NCBI GenBank assembly: GCA_027621405.1
Contig: JAQCBT010000025.1
Coordinates: 1 to 37,310, forward strand
From: Pseudomonadota bacterium
Lineage (GTDB): Bacteria > Pseudomonadota > Gammaproteobacteria > Pseudomonadales > Pseudohongiellaceae
DNA: 37,310 bases
Direction: 5' to 3'
Part shown: positions 20,576 through 28,351 of the stretch, piece by piece
How the letters are laid out: the number at the start of each line of letters is the position of its first letter
Position numbering within the stretch: position 1 is the first letter of the stretch
Made by a program: the position numbers and the translations under genes
The notes under the pieces: generated by a model
What the model saw: only the letters and a program-made list of their open reading frames with translations
Databases searched by the model: none
What the model was told of the DNA's origin: nothing

Positions 20576-21283
20576 TTGGACATAGCGATAGCGGTCGCGA
20601 TCATTTTTGTAGGCTCATTCGTGCAGAGCTCCATCGGGTTTGGCCTGGCTATCATTGCTGCGCCCCTGATGTTCTTTATCGACCCGCTCTACGTGCCTGC
20701 CCCCATCACGATCTGTGCGCTGACCCTGTCAGTGGCAAATGCGGCCAAGCACAAGCATTCCATTTCGTTCCAGGGACTGAAGTACGCCATCATCGGCAGG
20801 GTGCCAGGTACTATTGCCGGTGGTTTGCTCTTGCTCTGGATCGATCAGCGGGCATTGGCGTTATGGCTTGGCCTCTCGGTGCTGTTTGCGGTCGGGCTCA
20901 GCCTCGCCAATATTGCCCTGAAGCCCAGCAACGTGTCGATGTTCTCGGCGGGTTTCCTGTCCGGCTTTATGGGCACCAGCTCATCTATCGGTGGGCCACC
21001 CATGGCCCTGGTCCTGCAGCATCAGGCCAATGATTTTATCCGGGCTAATCTGGCGGCATTTTTCGTAGTGAGCTGCATAATGTCCCTGTTGATGCTTGCG
21101 GCCGTGGACAGGTTCGGCGTGGAGCAGTTCCTCATTTCCCTGCCATTAATGCCGGCCACCCTCGCCGGCTATTGGGTGGCGATGCGCACCATTCACCTCA
21201 TCTCGCACCAGACCCTGCGCCGGGCATCGTTGCTCTTGTGTGCTGTTGCTGGTTCCACAGCGGTAATCTCCTACTGGATTTGA
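20576..21283 (+). CDS. TauE/SafE-family membrane permease
   Basis: Inner-membrane transporter of the sulfite-exporter/anion-permease family, 235 aa with about eight hydrophobic segments. The first repeat has AIIFVGSFVQSSIGFGLAIIAAPLMFFIDP, and the second has AGFLSGFMGTSSSIGGPPMALVLQ. Together they give the inverted-repeat GFG/GxGG pattern of the family. The start is TTG at 20576 with GGGG eight bases upstream; no in-frame ATG or GTG exists closer to purU. Substrate unknown (sulfite, sulfoacetate or other organic anions in relatives). Confidence 0.82.
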   Translation: MDIAIAVAIIFVGSFVQSSIGFGLAIIAAPLMFFIDPLYVPAPITICALTLSVANAAKHKHSISFQGLKYAIIGRVPGTIAGGLLLLWIDQRALALWLGLSVLFAVGLSLANIALKPSNVSMFSAGFLSGFMGTSSSIGGPPMALVLQHQANDFIRANLAAFFVVSCIMSLLMLAAVDRFGVEQFLISLPLMPATLAGYWVAMRTIHLISHQTLRRASLLLCAVAGSTAVISYWI

Positions 21284-21426
21284 TTGCTGATACGTCCGTA
21301 GAATTTGAGCAGAATCAAAGTTCTCGCAGACAATTTTCAAGCACTCTGGTATAAAGCCATAGAGATTGTTGGGCATCTGGTAGTTCACCTCTCAATAGTA
21401 ATTAGCAGCAAGCAGGAAAGCACCGC

Positions 21427-22170
21427 ATGGCAGATTGGCCTGAAGAAATATCCCTGGAAGCATTTCGTCGCGCCTGGGTCCTGGAAGGGGAGGAATTCTG
21501 GAACAAAGTCTTCGAGATGCATCGAGACAAGATCCAGATCAAGAATCCCAGGGTCGCCATCGGCAATCTGGAAAAGATTTTCACTGCCACCTTCAAACTA
21601 GCAAATTCCAAGGGTTTTCAGGCCATGAGCCTGCGGGACCTCAGCAGCGAGAGTGGCATCAGCATGGGTGGTCTGTACGCTTACATCGGAAGCAAGAATG
21701 AACTGGCATCCGTTATCGAAGGAGTGCTGCGGAATTATATCGATGAGGTGATTGGCGAGCTGGTTACCAAAGACCTGGATCCCGTCGATCGCTTACGCGC
21801 CATCATCTACGGCGAATTGTTCATGATGCAATTGCTCAATCCCTGGTATTACTTCTGTTATATGGAACTCAAGGGTTTGGACAGGGAACAGCAACAGCAG
21901 GCCATGGATCTCGAATTGCGCTTCGACGGGCTATTGGTTGATGCGATCAATGCTGGCGTCAAGAATAAACAGTTTGTCTGTGCCAATCCGGAATTGCTGG
22001 CTTCTTCCATTACCGGTCAGCTGCAACAGTGGCATCTCAAGCACTGGAAATTCAAGCTTCGGGAAGTCAATCTCGAACAATATGCGGCGCATATTTTCGA
22101 CAACCTGCTGCTTGTCCTGCAGTATCGGGGCGCCGAGGCAGGCGCGTCTGGCATTGCTCAATCGGCCTGA
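21427..22170 (+). CDS. TetR-family transcriptional regulator with N-terminal extension
   Basis: DNA-binding repressor-type protein of 247 aa. The helix-turn-helix domain lies at about 48-95 (LEKIFTATFKLANSKGFQAMSLRDL, then SGISMGGLYAYIGSKNELASVI), so there are about 45 residues before it where TetR proteins normally have 5-15. That extension (WPEEISLEAFRRAWVLEGEEFWNKVF) looks like an amphipathic helix. The all-alpha ligand domain follows, with FMMQLLNPWYYFCYMELKGL. It is 143 bp after the permease gene and convergent with the acyltransferase gene. Ligand and targets are unknown. Confidence 0.88.
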   Translation: MADWPEEISLEAFRRAWVLEGEEFWNKVFEMHRDKIQIKNPRVAIGNLEKIFTATFKLANSKGFQAMSLRDLSSESGISMGGLYAYIGSKNELASVIEGVLRNYIDEVIGELVTKDLDPVDRLRAIIYGELFMMQLLNPWYYFCYMELKGLDREQQQQAMDLELRFDGLLVDAINAGVKNKQFVCANPELLASSITGQLQQWHLKHWKFKLREVNLEQYAAHIFDNLLLVLQYRGAEAGASGIAQSA

Positions 22171-22176
22171 TCAGGC

Positions 22177-22752
22177 TCAGCTGTTTTCCGCGTTCAGTCC
22201 TTTCTTGCTGGCATAGAATGCCAGTATCTCTTCCATATCCTTGTCCACATCTCCGCTGGGCTCATAGAAATCTGCGAATCCAGCCTCCCTGGTCGATGCG
22301 TCCACGTAGCCTAACAGGATGGGTACTTTTGCCAGGTTGGCGATATGGTAGAACCCGGTCTTCCATTTGGTAACTTTTTTGCGCGTTCCCTCTGGTGGTA
22401 TGAGAACGATGAGTTGATCGTTCTCAGCGTATTGTCGTACGGTTTCATTAACAACGTTATGGGAGGCCGTGCGATCGATCGGTATACCACCCAGCCATTT
22501 CATGAACCAGCCGAATGGAAAGGGGAACAGGGTATGCTTACCCATCCAGAAAACTCGCAGTTTCAGCTTGAGCACTACCATGAGCATCAATGGAAAATCC
22601 CAGTTGCTGGTATGGGGGGCCCCAATGAGTACACAGCGCTGATGATCGAGGGGTTCGCCCCTTGTCTTCCAACCCAAGAGTTTAAGCAGGAGGATAGAGA
22701 TCACGCGCAATAATGGTGTGAGAACAGGAGTGGAGAATACGGTCGTTCGCAT
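22177..22752 (-). CDS. PlsC-like 1-acyl-glycerol-3-phosphate acyltransferase
   Basis: Membrane-associated glycerolipid acyltransferase family, 191 aa. Motif I is HTSNWD (H47 to D52, the H-x4-D catalytic pair). Motif III is PPEGTR (120-124), and LGGIPIDR (88-94) is the motif II region. An N-terminal hydrophobic helix (LTPLLRVISILLLKLLGW) would bind the membrane. It is shorter than PlsC (about 245 aa) and belongs to a small paralogous group whose acceptor is unknown. It lies 32 bp downstream of the eight-cysteine gene in the same direction. Confidence 0.87.
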   Translation of the reverse strand: MRTTVFSTPVLTPLLRVISILLLKLLGWKTRGEPLDHQRCVLIGAPHTSNWDFPLMLMVVLKLKLRVFWMGKHTLFPFPFGWFMKWLGGIPIDRTASHNVVNETVRQYAENDQLIVLIPPEGTRKKVTKWKTGFYHIANLAKVPILLGYVDASTREAGFADFYEPSGDVDKDMEEILAFYASKKGLNAENS

Positions 22753-22784
22753 CGGCTAGCCAGGGTCAGTCTGAACAGTAGTTG

Positions 22785-23168
22785 TTAGTCATCGTCACCG
22801 AACAGGCGCTTCAATTCGGCCAGTGCCTTTTCGGATTCAGACAGGGGAGTTGGAATATCGCCAGCTTCTACCGAGGGTGGCTGTTCCCCAAACAGTTCGG
22901 CCAGCCTGGCGCGTGCAGCCTGGGCTTCATCACTGTCCTTCTTCCGGTAAGCCTTGCTGTTAACCTTGAAGTAGTCGCAGAAGTTTGCCTTGTCCTTGTC
23001 CAGGATGAAATCTGCCCTGTCTTCGCGGCAGGCATCGGAGAGGGCCGGGTCATAGTGTCGACAGGCCAGGCAAGCGTGCAGGTCGGCCTTGCAGGTGCTG
23101 CACTCCTCGTAGCGGGAAAATGGCAGAAGCAGGTGCTTGAGCTCGGCGCCACATTTCCAGCACTGCAT
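22785..23168 (-). CDS. Eight-cysteine zinc-ribbon-like protein, conserved unknown
   Basis: Soluble protein of 127 aa; function unknown. It has four Cys pairs or singles: C3/C6 (MQCWKCGAEL), C23/C26, C33/C36, C47 and C64. This is enough for two zinc sites. NFCDYF after the last Cys is a recognisable family tail, from memory, of gammaproteobacterial conserved hypotheticals. The C-terminus is acidic and helical (SESEKALAELKRLFGDDD). ATG 23168 matches the KCWKC-type family start; GTG 23189, which overlaps the upstream stop (TAGTG), would add seven residues. It sits between a nitroreductase and an acyltransferase gene. Confidence 0.8.
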   Translation of the reverse strand: MQCWKCGAELKHLLLPFSRYEECSTCKADLHACLACRHYDPALSDACREDRADFILDKDKANFCDYFKVNSKAYRKKDSDEAQAARARLAELFGEQPPSVEAGDIPTPLSESEKALAELKRLFGDDD

Positions 23169-23188
23169 GTCGATACTGCGGCTGCCCA

Positions 23189-23746
23189 CTATGACCAGTC
23201 CGTGAAGTAATCGGCAGGATCTTCCAGGCTTATAGTCCTGGTCTCGCCTAACGCGGTTCCCAGGTACAGGAAGCCTATAATTTTTTCATTATCAGCAAGG
23301 CCGAGGCCTTCCATCACCCTGGTATCGAAGGCCATGGAGCCCGTGCGCCACATGGCGCCTACGCCCTGGGCATGAGCTGCGAGTAACATGTTCTGGGTGG
23401 CGGCGGCCGCGGACATGTCCATTTCGAATTCGGGAACTTTGGGATGATCCTTGTGTACGGCAATGGTCACGATGACCATGGGTGCGCGCAAGGGCTTGCT
23501 GCGAATTTTTTCCAACTGAATATCGGACAGATCAGGATCTTTCGCCAGTGCAGCGTCGATGAACAGGTCGCCGAGTCGTTGCCGGGAGTCACCCTTGATG
23601 ACCAGGAAGCGCCAGGGCCGCAACAGCCCATGGTCAGCAGCGCGAAACGCTGCCTTGTAAATATTTTCCAGTGCCTCCTCGCTAGGGGGCGGATCGGTAA
23701 GCCGGGGAGTGGATACCCTCGTATGTAACGCTTCTAAGGCATTCAC
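23189..23746 (-). CDS. Nitroreductase-family protein (YdjA-like)
   Basis: FMN-dependent NAD(P)H nitroreductase fold, 185 aa. The start GTG 23746 is chosen because NALEALHTRVSTPRLTDPPP aligns with the MDALELL start of E. coli YdjA, from memory, and AAAGGA lies about 10 bases upstream; GTG 23752 is equally plausible. A frame open back to 23854 is not family-like. Motifs: FRAADHGLLRPWRFLVIKG, DMSAAAATQNMLLAAHAQGVGAMWRTG and IIGFLYLGTALGE. Physiological substrate unknown. Its stop overlaps the next gene region, so the three minus-strand genes look like an operon. Confidence 0.9.
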   Translation of the reverse strand: MNALEALHTRVSTPRLTDPPPSEEALENIYKAAFRAADHGLLRPWRFLVIKGDSRQRLGDLFIDAALAKDPDLSDIQLEKIRSKPLRAPMVIVTIAVHKDHPKVPEFEMDMSAAAATQNMLLAAHAQGVGAMWRTGSMAFDTRVMEGLGLADNEKIIGFLYLGTALGETRTISLEDPADYFTDWS

Positions 23747-24079
23747 GCGCACACTGTCCTTTCGCGATTGATGATGAAAACCCTGCAGCAACAGGAATTT
23801 AGCGAGAGCAGAGCATATAGCAATCCGGTTTCGCAAGGAAATCCAGACCTCCATCCTGGGAGAAACCCCAATATTTTCAGGGGCTTTTGTGACAAACGCG
23901 AAATGATCACGGCCTTGTTAGCATGGTATAATTTTCCGTCTCGCTGTCGATATGCTCTCTCATGGACACCGCTAATGCGGATGGAGATCTGGTCGATTAG
24001 CGCGCCAGAGCTGGAGAACTCCGGAGTTCTCTCAGCTGTAATTATTTCTCAAACTCGAGCCGACTGCACAGGGCCCTGC
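23747..24079. other. Divergent intergenic region, nitroreductase and radical SAM genes
   Basis: No convincing gene is present. An open frame extends back to 23768 in the radical SAM frame, but its sequence does not look like the family and it begins upstream of the only strong promoter. No cobalamin-riboswitch core was recognised, although the downstream gene looks B12-related. Confidence 0.5.
23924..23932 (+). promoter_or_regulatory. Extended -10 promoter of the radical SAM gene
   Basis: TGGTATAAT: a perfect TATAAT at 23927-23932 with the TGn extension. The -35 region (about 23904) is poor, as is common with an extended -10. A start near 23939 supports translation from 24080 (or 23975) and not from 23768. 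Confidence 0.6.
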
Positions 24080-25744
24080 ATGAATTCCAAAGCGGACGTT
24101 ATAGCGATCAGCACCGATCGCCCAGCATACCCCCAGAACAAGTCCCGCTATTTCGGTTCGGTAAAACGCAAGAACCTGCGCCTGGTGTTTGCTTTCTATT
24201 CACCGGATGGCAATGAAATTGCCATGCCCATCGCCAGCATGTCTGCCTACCTGAAGCGTGACTTCCCCGAAGTCGAAGTATTTCTGGAGCCGGTTCTTAT
24301 TCTGCGTGATGCTGAAAAGTATTCGCCGGAGAACTATGCCAAGACTATCCAGGCCCTGGACGCAGACCTGATTGCCTTCTCGATCATGAGTCCCCATTGG
24401 TTTCCCATGGAGCCCTACTTCGCTGAGTTGAAGCGGGTCATGCCTGACCTGCCTATCCTGATTGGCGGCTATCAGGCCATGCTCTCCCAGGATGAGACGA
24501 TCGAGAACCCGAATATCGACTACATCTGTGTAGGAGACGGGGAGTACGCGATTGGCAATATGGTTCAGCATCTGCGCGGCACCAAAGATGGTCCGGCAGA
24601 CGGTATGTGGGAAAAACTCATAGATGGCGAAGTCTACAAGACAGAAGCTCACCAGATCGGGGATCTGCAATCGCTACCTTTCCCGGATTATGACATCTTC
24701 AGCAAGGAAGACGGATTCAAGGATGTAAATTCCTCAATCTTCGGCCCGAAGGGCAAGCTGGTGTTGCCGGTAATGACTGGGCGTGGCTGTCCCTACCGTT
24801 GTACCTATTGTTGCAACACACCTATTCTGGAAGGCTGGCGCAGCAAGAAGGAGTTCCTGCGCAAGTATGATGCAGAAGACATGGTGACTGAGCTGGAACG
24901 GCTTCGCGATCTGTATGATGTTGGCTACTTCGAATTCTGGGATGAACTGTTCCTGTCAAACCTGAAGTTCGTCAGGAAGTTTTTCGAAATATATAAAGAA
25001 CGCATCGGTTTGCCATTCTCTATCAATTCCCGGGTAGAGGTGATGAGCGAGGAGTTCTGCAAGACCGCTGCCGAGGCCGGATGCCACACTATCTGGTTTG
25101 GCATAGAGAGCGGCGATGAAGAATATCGCAGCAAGATGCTGGGCCGGAAGATGAAGAACCAGCAGGTTATCGATGCGGCGGATAACTGCAAGAAAGCGGG
25201 TATAAACCGGCTCACGTTCAATATCGTTGGCATGCCGCTGGAAACAGCAGACAATATGCGGGAAACGCTGAAGCTGAATCAGCGCATAGCGCCTGAACAT
25301 TTCTTCTTCTTCCCCTATATCCCGCTTCGGGGAACGCCTCTGTATAACGTGGCAAAGGAAGAAGGTTTGCTGCTAACCCATAAGAAGAATCTTCACTATC
25401 TCTCGGCGGCCAACGATCGTCAGTTCACCCTCAATATGAAGGAGCGCCCCGAACTGCTGACCCAGGAAGAGTACAATGAGATATGTTGTGAGATGCTGGC
25501 TTTCCAGGAGCGCAACAACCGACTTACTTACTCGGATGAGGAAGGAGCGTCTGCAACCGTTGCGGACAAGAGCTTCAGTCTGGTAGAAGGTGAAGAACCT
25601 GCTCCGCAGGGCTCGGGTTCCAGGGATAACCACGCGGCTATCGAATCCGCGAAAGTGGACAGCGAGGGCTCCTTGCAGCCTCAACTTTCAAACCCCAAGC
25701 CCGGCGGTTTGATGAGTACTGTCAGGAATTTCTTCAGCCGTTAA
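24080..25744 (+). CDS. B12-binding-type radical SAM protein, unknown substrate
   Basis: Radical SAM enzyme of 554 aa. The N-terminal cobalamin-binding-like domain spans about 35-200: MSAYLKRDFPEVEVFLEPV, LIAFSIMSPHW and ILIGGYQAMLS, but no DxHxxG base-off motif. The radical SAM core has CPYRCTYC (C237, C241, C244) after VMTGRGC, then FEFWDELFLSN and WFGIESGDEEYRSKMLGRK. The last ~80 residues are acidic and low-complexity, ending in a basic MSTVRNFFSR. Relatives include methylases and cyclases; the reaction is not predictable. ATG 24080 is my choice; ATG 23975 is in frame. It is convergent with the MATE gene (7 bp gap). No biosynthetic neighbours are visible. Confidence 0.88.
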   Translation: MNSKADVIAISTDRPAYPQNKSRYFGSVKRKNLRLVFAFYSPDGNEIAMPIASMSAYLKRDFPEVEVFLEPVLILRDAEKYSPENYAKTIQALDADLIAFSIMSPHWFPMEPYFAELKRVMPDLPILIGGYQAMLSQDETIENPNIDYICVGDGEYAIGNMVQHLRGTKDGPADGMWEKLIDGEVYKTEAHQIGDLQSLPFPDYDIFSKEDGFKDVNSSIFGPKGKLVLPVMTGRGCPYRCTYCCNTPILEGWRSKKEFLRKYDAEDMVTELERLRDLYDVGYFEFWDELFLSNLKFVRKFFEIYKERIGLPFSINSRVEVMSEEFCKTAAEAGCHTIWFGIESGDEEYRSKMLGRKMKNQQVIDAADNCKKAGINRLTFNIVGMPLETADNMRETLKLNQRIAPEHFFFFPYIPLRGTPLYNVAKEEGLLLTHKKNLHYLSAANDRQFTLNMKERPELLTQEEYNEICCEMLAFQERNNRLTYSDEEGASATVADKSFSLVEGEEPAPQGSGSRDNHAAIESAKVDSEGSLQPQLSNPKPGGLMSTVRNFFSR

Positions 25745-25751
25745 TCCAGAT

Positions 25752-27215
25752 TCAGGCAATTTGTTGCTGTTGTTCTTCTTTGTCTTCCTGGTATTCCAGT
25801 GAACTTTCTTTTTGGTTTGTTGGACGCTCTTCCTGCTTCTCCTGCGGTACGCTCCCGCTGCTCAGCAGAGTCTGTACCGTTCTAAAGCAACGCCATGAAA
25901 TAATGGCCATGAGCAAATTGCCGCATACAGCCCCCGCGAAAAATCCATACAGCCCGTAGTACTGGCTCCCAAGCCAGGCCAGAGGCACATAGAAAATAAA
26001 GAAGCGAGCCACGCTGAGATAAAGCGCAATGAGTGGTTTGTGCAGGGCATTGAGGGAGGAGTTGCTGAGGATGATGATACCCTGAAATCCATATCCCAGG
26101 GGCATTATCCAGATAAACAAGGTGATAGCCTCGACCACACCCGGGTCATCGGAGAACATCGCCGCAATAAATGGGGCAGTCACTGCCATCAGGAGATAGA
26201 TGCCAAGCTGCCATACCATGATGAAGCGAATCGCCAGTCTATAGGCTTCTACGACCCGGTCCATTCGGTCCGCTCCGAAGTTCTGGCTGATCAGAGGTGG
26301 CAGGGAACTGGACATGGCCAGCACCAACAGGGTGGCCATGGGTTCGATGCGAGCGCCTACTCCGAAAGCGGCAACCGTCGTGTCTCCAAATCCTGCGGCG
26401 ATGGCTGTCATCACCCCTGCAGCGAGTGGAGTCATCATATTGGCGCCGGCGGCGGGGATGCCTATGCGCATCATGTCCCGGCCTGAACTCAGCATGGTGG
26501 ATTTCGAGGGGAGGGCCGCGCTAACCATTTCGAGTTTTACGACCAGCGTGTACATGAGATAGGCGAATCCAACCGACCAGGCGATGACGGTGGCCCAGGC
26601 CGCGCCAGCGATTCCCAGTTCCGGAAAAGGACCTACGCCGAAGATCAGGAAAGGATCGAGAATGGCGTTCATTAAACCGGCGGCGGCCATCAATATGCTC
26701 GGCGTCTTGGTGTCGCCACTGGCGCGCAGAATGCTGTTGCCAGTCATGATGCATACAACCAGTACCGAGCCCGGTAGCCACACCACCATGTATTCTCGAA
26801 TCGGTACCAGTAGCTCTTCACTGGCACCCATCAAGCGAAACAGGTCGTCCATGGCGAGTCCCATCAAACCGGCCACCAGCGCGGCCAGGGCGAAGGACAG
26901 GTAATTGATTACCGTCGAAGCTTCCTTGGCCTTCTCGAATTGGGATCCGCCCAGATATTTTGCGACAACGGCAGAGGCGCCGATGCCCAGTCCAATGGCC
27001 AGGCTCATGATGGTAAAGGTGACTGGGAAGGTGAAACTGATCGCGGTAAGCGATTCGGTACCGAGGAAACTGATGAACCAGGTATCTACCAGACTGAACG
27101 TGAACAACATGATCATGCCGATAATCATTGGCATAGTCATACGAATCAGAGCCTGCTTGATGGAGCCTTCGGTGAGCTTGTAGCGTTTGGCTTGATTCTT
27201 GGTGGCTTCCGCCAT
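25752..27215 (-). CDS. MATE-family multidrug efflux transporter
   Basis: Inner-membrane cation-coupled exporter of 487 aa with about 12 hydrophobic segments in two halves. N-terminal signatures are MPMIIGMIMLFTFSLVDTWFISFLGTESLTA and GIGASAVVAKYLGG. The second half has AAFGVGARIEPMATLLVLAMSSSLPPLISQNFGA. The C-terminal tail is polar and Gln/Glu-rich (EDKEEQQQQIA), unusual but harmless for the family. It resembles the NorM/VmrA-like branch. Substrates cannot be read. No dedicated regulator sits next to it. Confidence 0.94.
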   Translation of the reverse strand: MAEATKNQAKRYKLTEGSIKQALIRMTMPMIIGMIMLFTFSLVDTWFISFLGTESLTAISFTFPVTFTIMSLAIGLGIGASAVVAKYLGGSQFEKAKEASTVINYLSFALAALVAGLMGLAMDDLFRLMGASEELLVPIREYMVVWLPGSVLVVCIMTGNSILRASGDTKTPSILMAAAGLMNAILDPFLIFGVGPFPELGIAGAAWATVIAWSVGFAYLMYTLVVKLEMVSAALPSKSTMLSSGRDMMRIGIPAAGANMMTPLAAGVMTAIAAGFGDTTVAAFGVGARIEPMATLLVLAMSSSLPPLISQNFGADRMDRVVEAYRLAIRFIMVWQLGIYLLMAVTAPFIAAMFSDDPGVVEAITLFIWIMPLGYGFQGIIILSNSSLNALHKPLIALYLSVARFFIFYVPLAWLGSQYYGLYGFFAGAVCGNLLMAIISWRCFRTVQTLLSSGSVPQEKQEERPTNQKESSLEYQEDKEEQQQQIA

Positions 27216-27382
27216 CGTATTACCGATTCCCTAATGGGTTTACATGTGTTGCTGTTGATCGGGTCCTGGATTCGCAGAAGAGGTGCTGTTGCAAGAGCTA
27301 CAGGTAACTCTCAGGCTGCACCCTCGTCGCAGAATATACAACAGGACTCGATTAAAAAGACCAAGGACACAGAATATTGCAA

Positions 27383-28162
27383 TCAATTGCCACAACGCAT
27401 GCGCAGTTTGACGAGCTGCTTGAACATCTTGGCATTTGCAAACAAGAGCTCCTTGCCACTCTCCAGTCGCGGGTTGCCTTCCTCGGTGCCTATCAGACCA
27501 CCAGCTTCCTGCAATATCAGGCTGGCGGCTGCACGGCTACACTCGTGGGCCTGGTGGCTCCAACCGCCTTGCAGCTTGCCGCTCGCGACAGCCACCATGT
27601 CCAGCGTGCTGCAACCGGACAGTCGCGGACTGGCCTGCGCCCTGAGTAGGGCTTGCTGAAAATCTATGAATTTTTCCTTGTCCAAGCCTAGCTCATTCAG
27701 GCCCAACAAACTGCCCGCCAGGTCGACAGATTCGCTGACCCGAATCCGTCGCGAGTTCATCTGCGCGCCGGCTCCGCGACTGGCCACATATTCCTCCTGG
27801 AACATGGGGCAGATGACGACGGCATGGGACACCACGTCTTTTATCCTGACGGCGATTGACACTCCGAACTGTGGATAACCGTTGGCAAGATTTCGACTAC
27901 CCAGCACCGGATCAACCAACCATAGAGGTTCACCTTCCTTGCCGGTATGGTGTCCTGATATGCGGGAGAGAATATTGTGTTCGGGGAAAGTCTTCTGCAG
28001 GTGGTAGAGGATGGACTTGTCAGCATCCGCATCCAGATTCGTCTGGAAGGACTCAGGCTTGTCGTCGACAATCTGGACCTTGTCCAATCGTTCCACACGA
28101 TGGGCGAGAGATTCTGCTGCATCGCGGGCGGCGCGCAGTGCTATGTTGACAAGGGCATGCAT
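27383..28162 (-). CDS. suhB: SuhB-family protein with degraded inositol monophosphatase active site
   Basis: Orthologue of SuhB by position (divergent from trmJ) and fold, 259 aa. SuhB is an inositol-1-phosphatase and, in E. coli, a Nus factor for rRNA antitermination. Several metal ligands are gone. The EESG motif reads RISG (67-70). The DPxDGT motif reads VDPVLGSRN, so D84 is kept but the second Asp is L87. The WDxAAG motif reads CSRAAA (208-213), so the ligand Asp is S209. Other fold marks remain: FGVSIAV, SRGAGAQMNSRRI, GCSTLDMVAVASG and LILQEAGG. ATG 28162 fits the family; a longer frame to 28399 is artefactual. Probably catalytically dead. Confidence 0.9.
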   Translation of the reverse strand: MHALVNIALRAARDAAESLAHRVERLDKVQIVDDKPESFQTNLDADADKSILYHLQKTFPEHNILSRISGHHTGKEGEPLWLVDPVLGSRNLANGYPQFGVSIAVRIKDVVSHAVVICPMFQEEYVASRGAGAQMNSRRIRVSESVDLAGSLLGLNELGLDKEKFIDFQQALLRAQASPRLSGCSTLDMVAVASGKLQGGWSHQAHECSRAAASLILQEAGGLIGTEEGNPRLESGKELLFANAKMFKQLVKLRMRCGN

Positions 28163-28222
28163 GGATCGTTTACCTGAATAACTGACAGAAAGAAGCTGGC
28201 CGGCCATGTCGGCAGGCGCGCC

Positions 28223-28231
28223 ATGATAGCA
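28223..28231 (-). promoter_or_regulatory. Candidate suhB promoter (extended -10)
   Basis: On the minus strand: TGCTATCAT, an extended -10 with a 5-of-6 hexamer and no good -35. The start near 28216 would give a leader of about 55 nt before ATG 28162. Confidence 0.35.
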
Positions 28232-28306
28232 GAGTAGTGTGGCCCTGTAGACAGCAGTTGGATGCCAGAAAATGCGGTTTTGAAACCCGGCGCAATCGTG
28301 GCTAGC

Positions 28307-28315
28307 TGCTATAAT
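28307..28315 (+). promoter_or_regulatory. trmJ promoter (extended -10)
   Basis: TGCTATAAT: a perfect TATAAT (28310-28315) with the TGn extension. A start near 28322 leaves a leader of only about 30 nt, containing AGGAG at 28326-28330. Confidence 0.6.
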
Positions 28316-28351
28316 GCTGTGCTGTAGGAGAAGTATGGACAGGCTTGAAGT

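Noticed and set aside
22165..22176. GCCTGATCAGGC palindrome between the TetR and acyltransferase stops
   Set aside because: Only 12 bp, no loop for a hairpin and made largely of stop-region coding bases; chance is likely.
23768..24079. A 104-residue N-terminal extension of the radical SAM protein
   Set aside because: It is not family-like and starts upstream of the extended -10 at 23924-23932.
23747..24079. Possible cobalamin riboswitch upstream of the B12-type radical SAM gene
   Set aside because: No B12-box or matching core was found by eye; an Infernal search with the cobalamin model would settle it.
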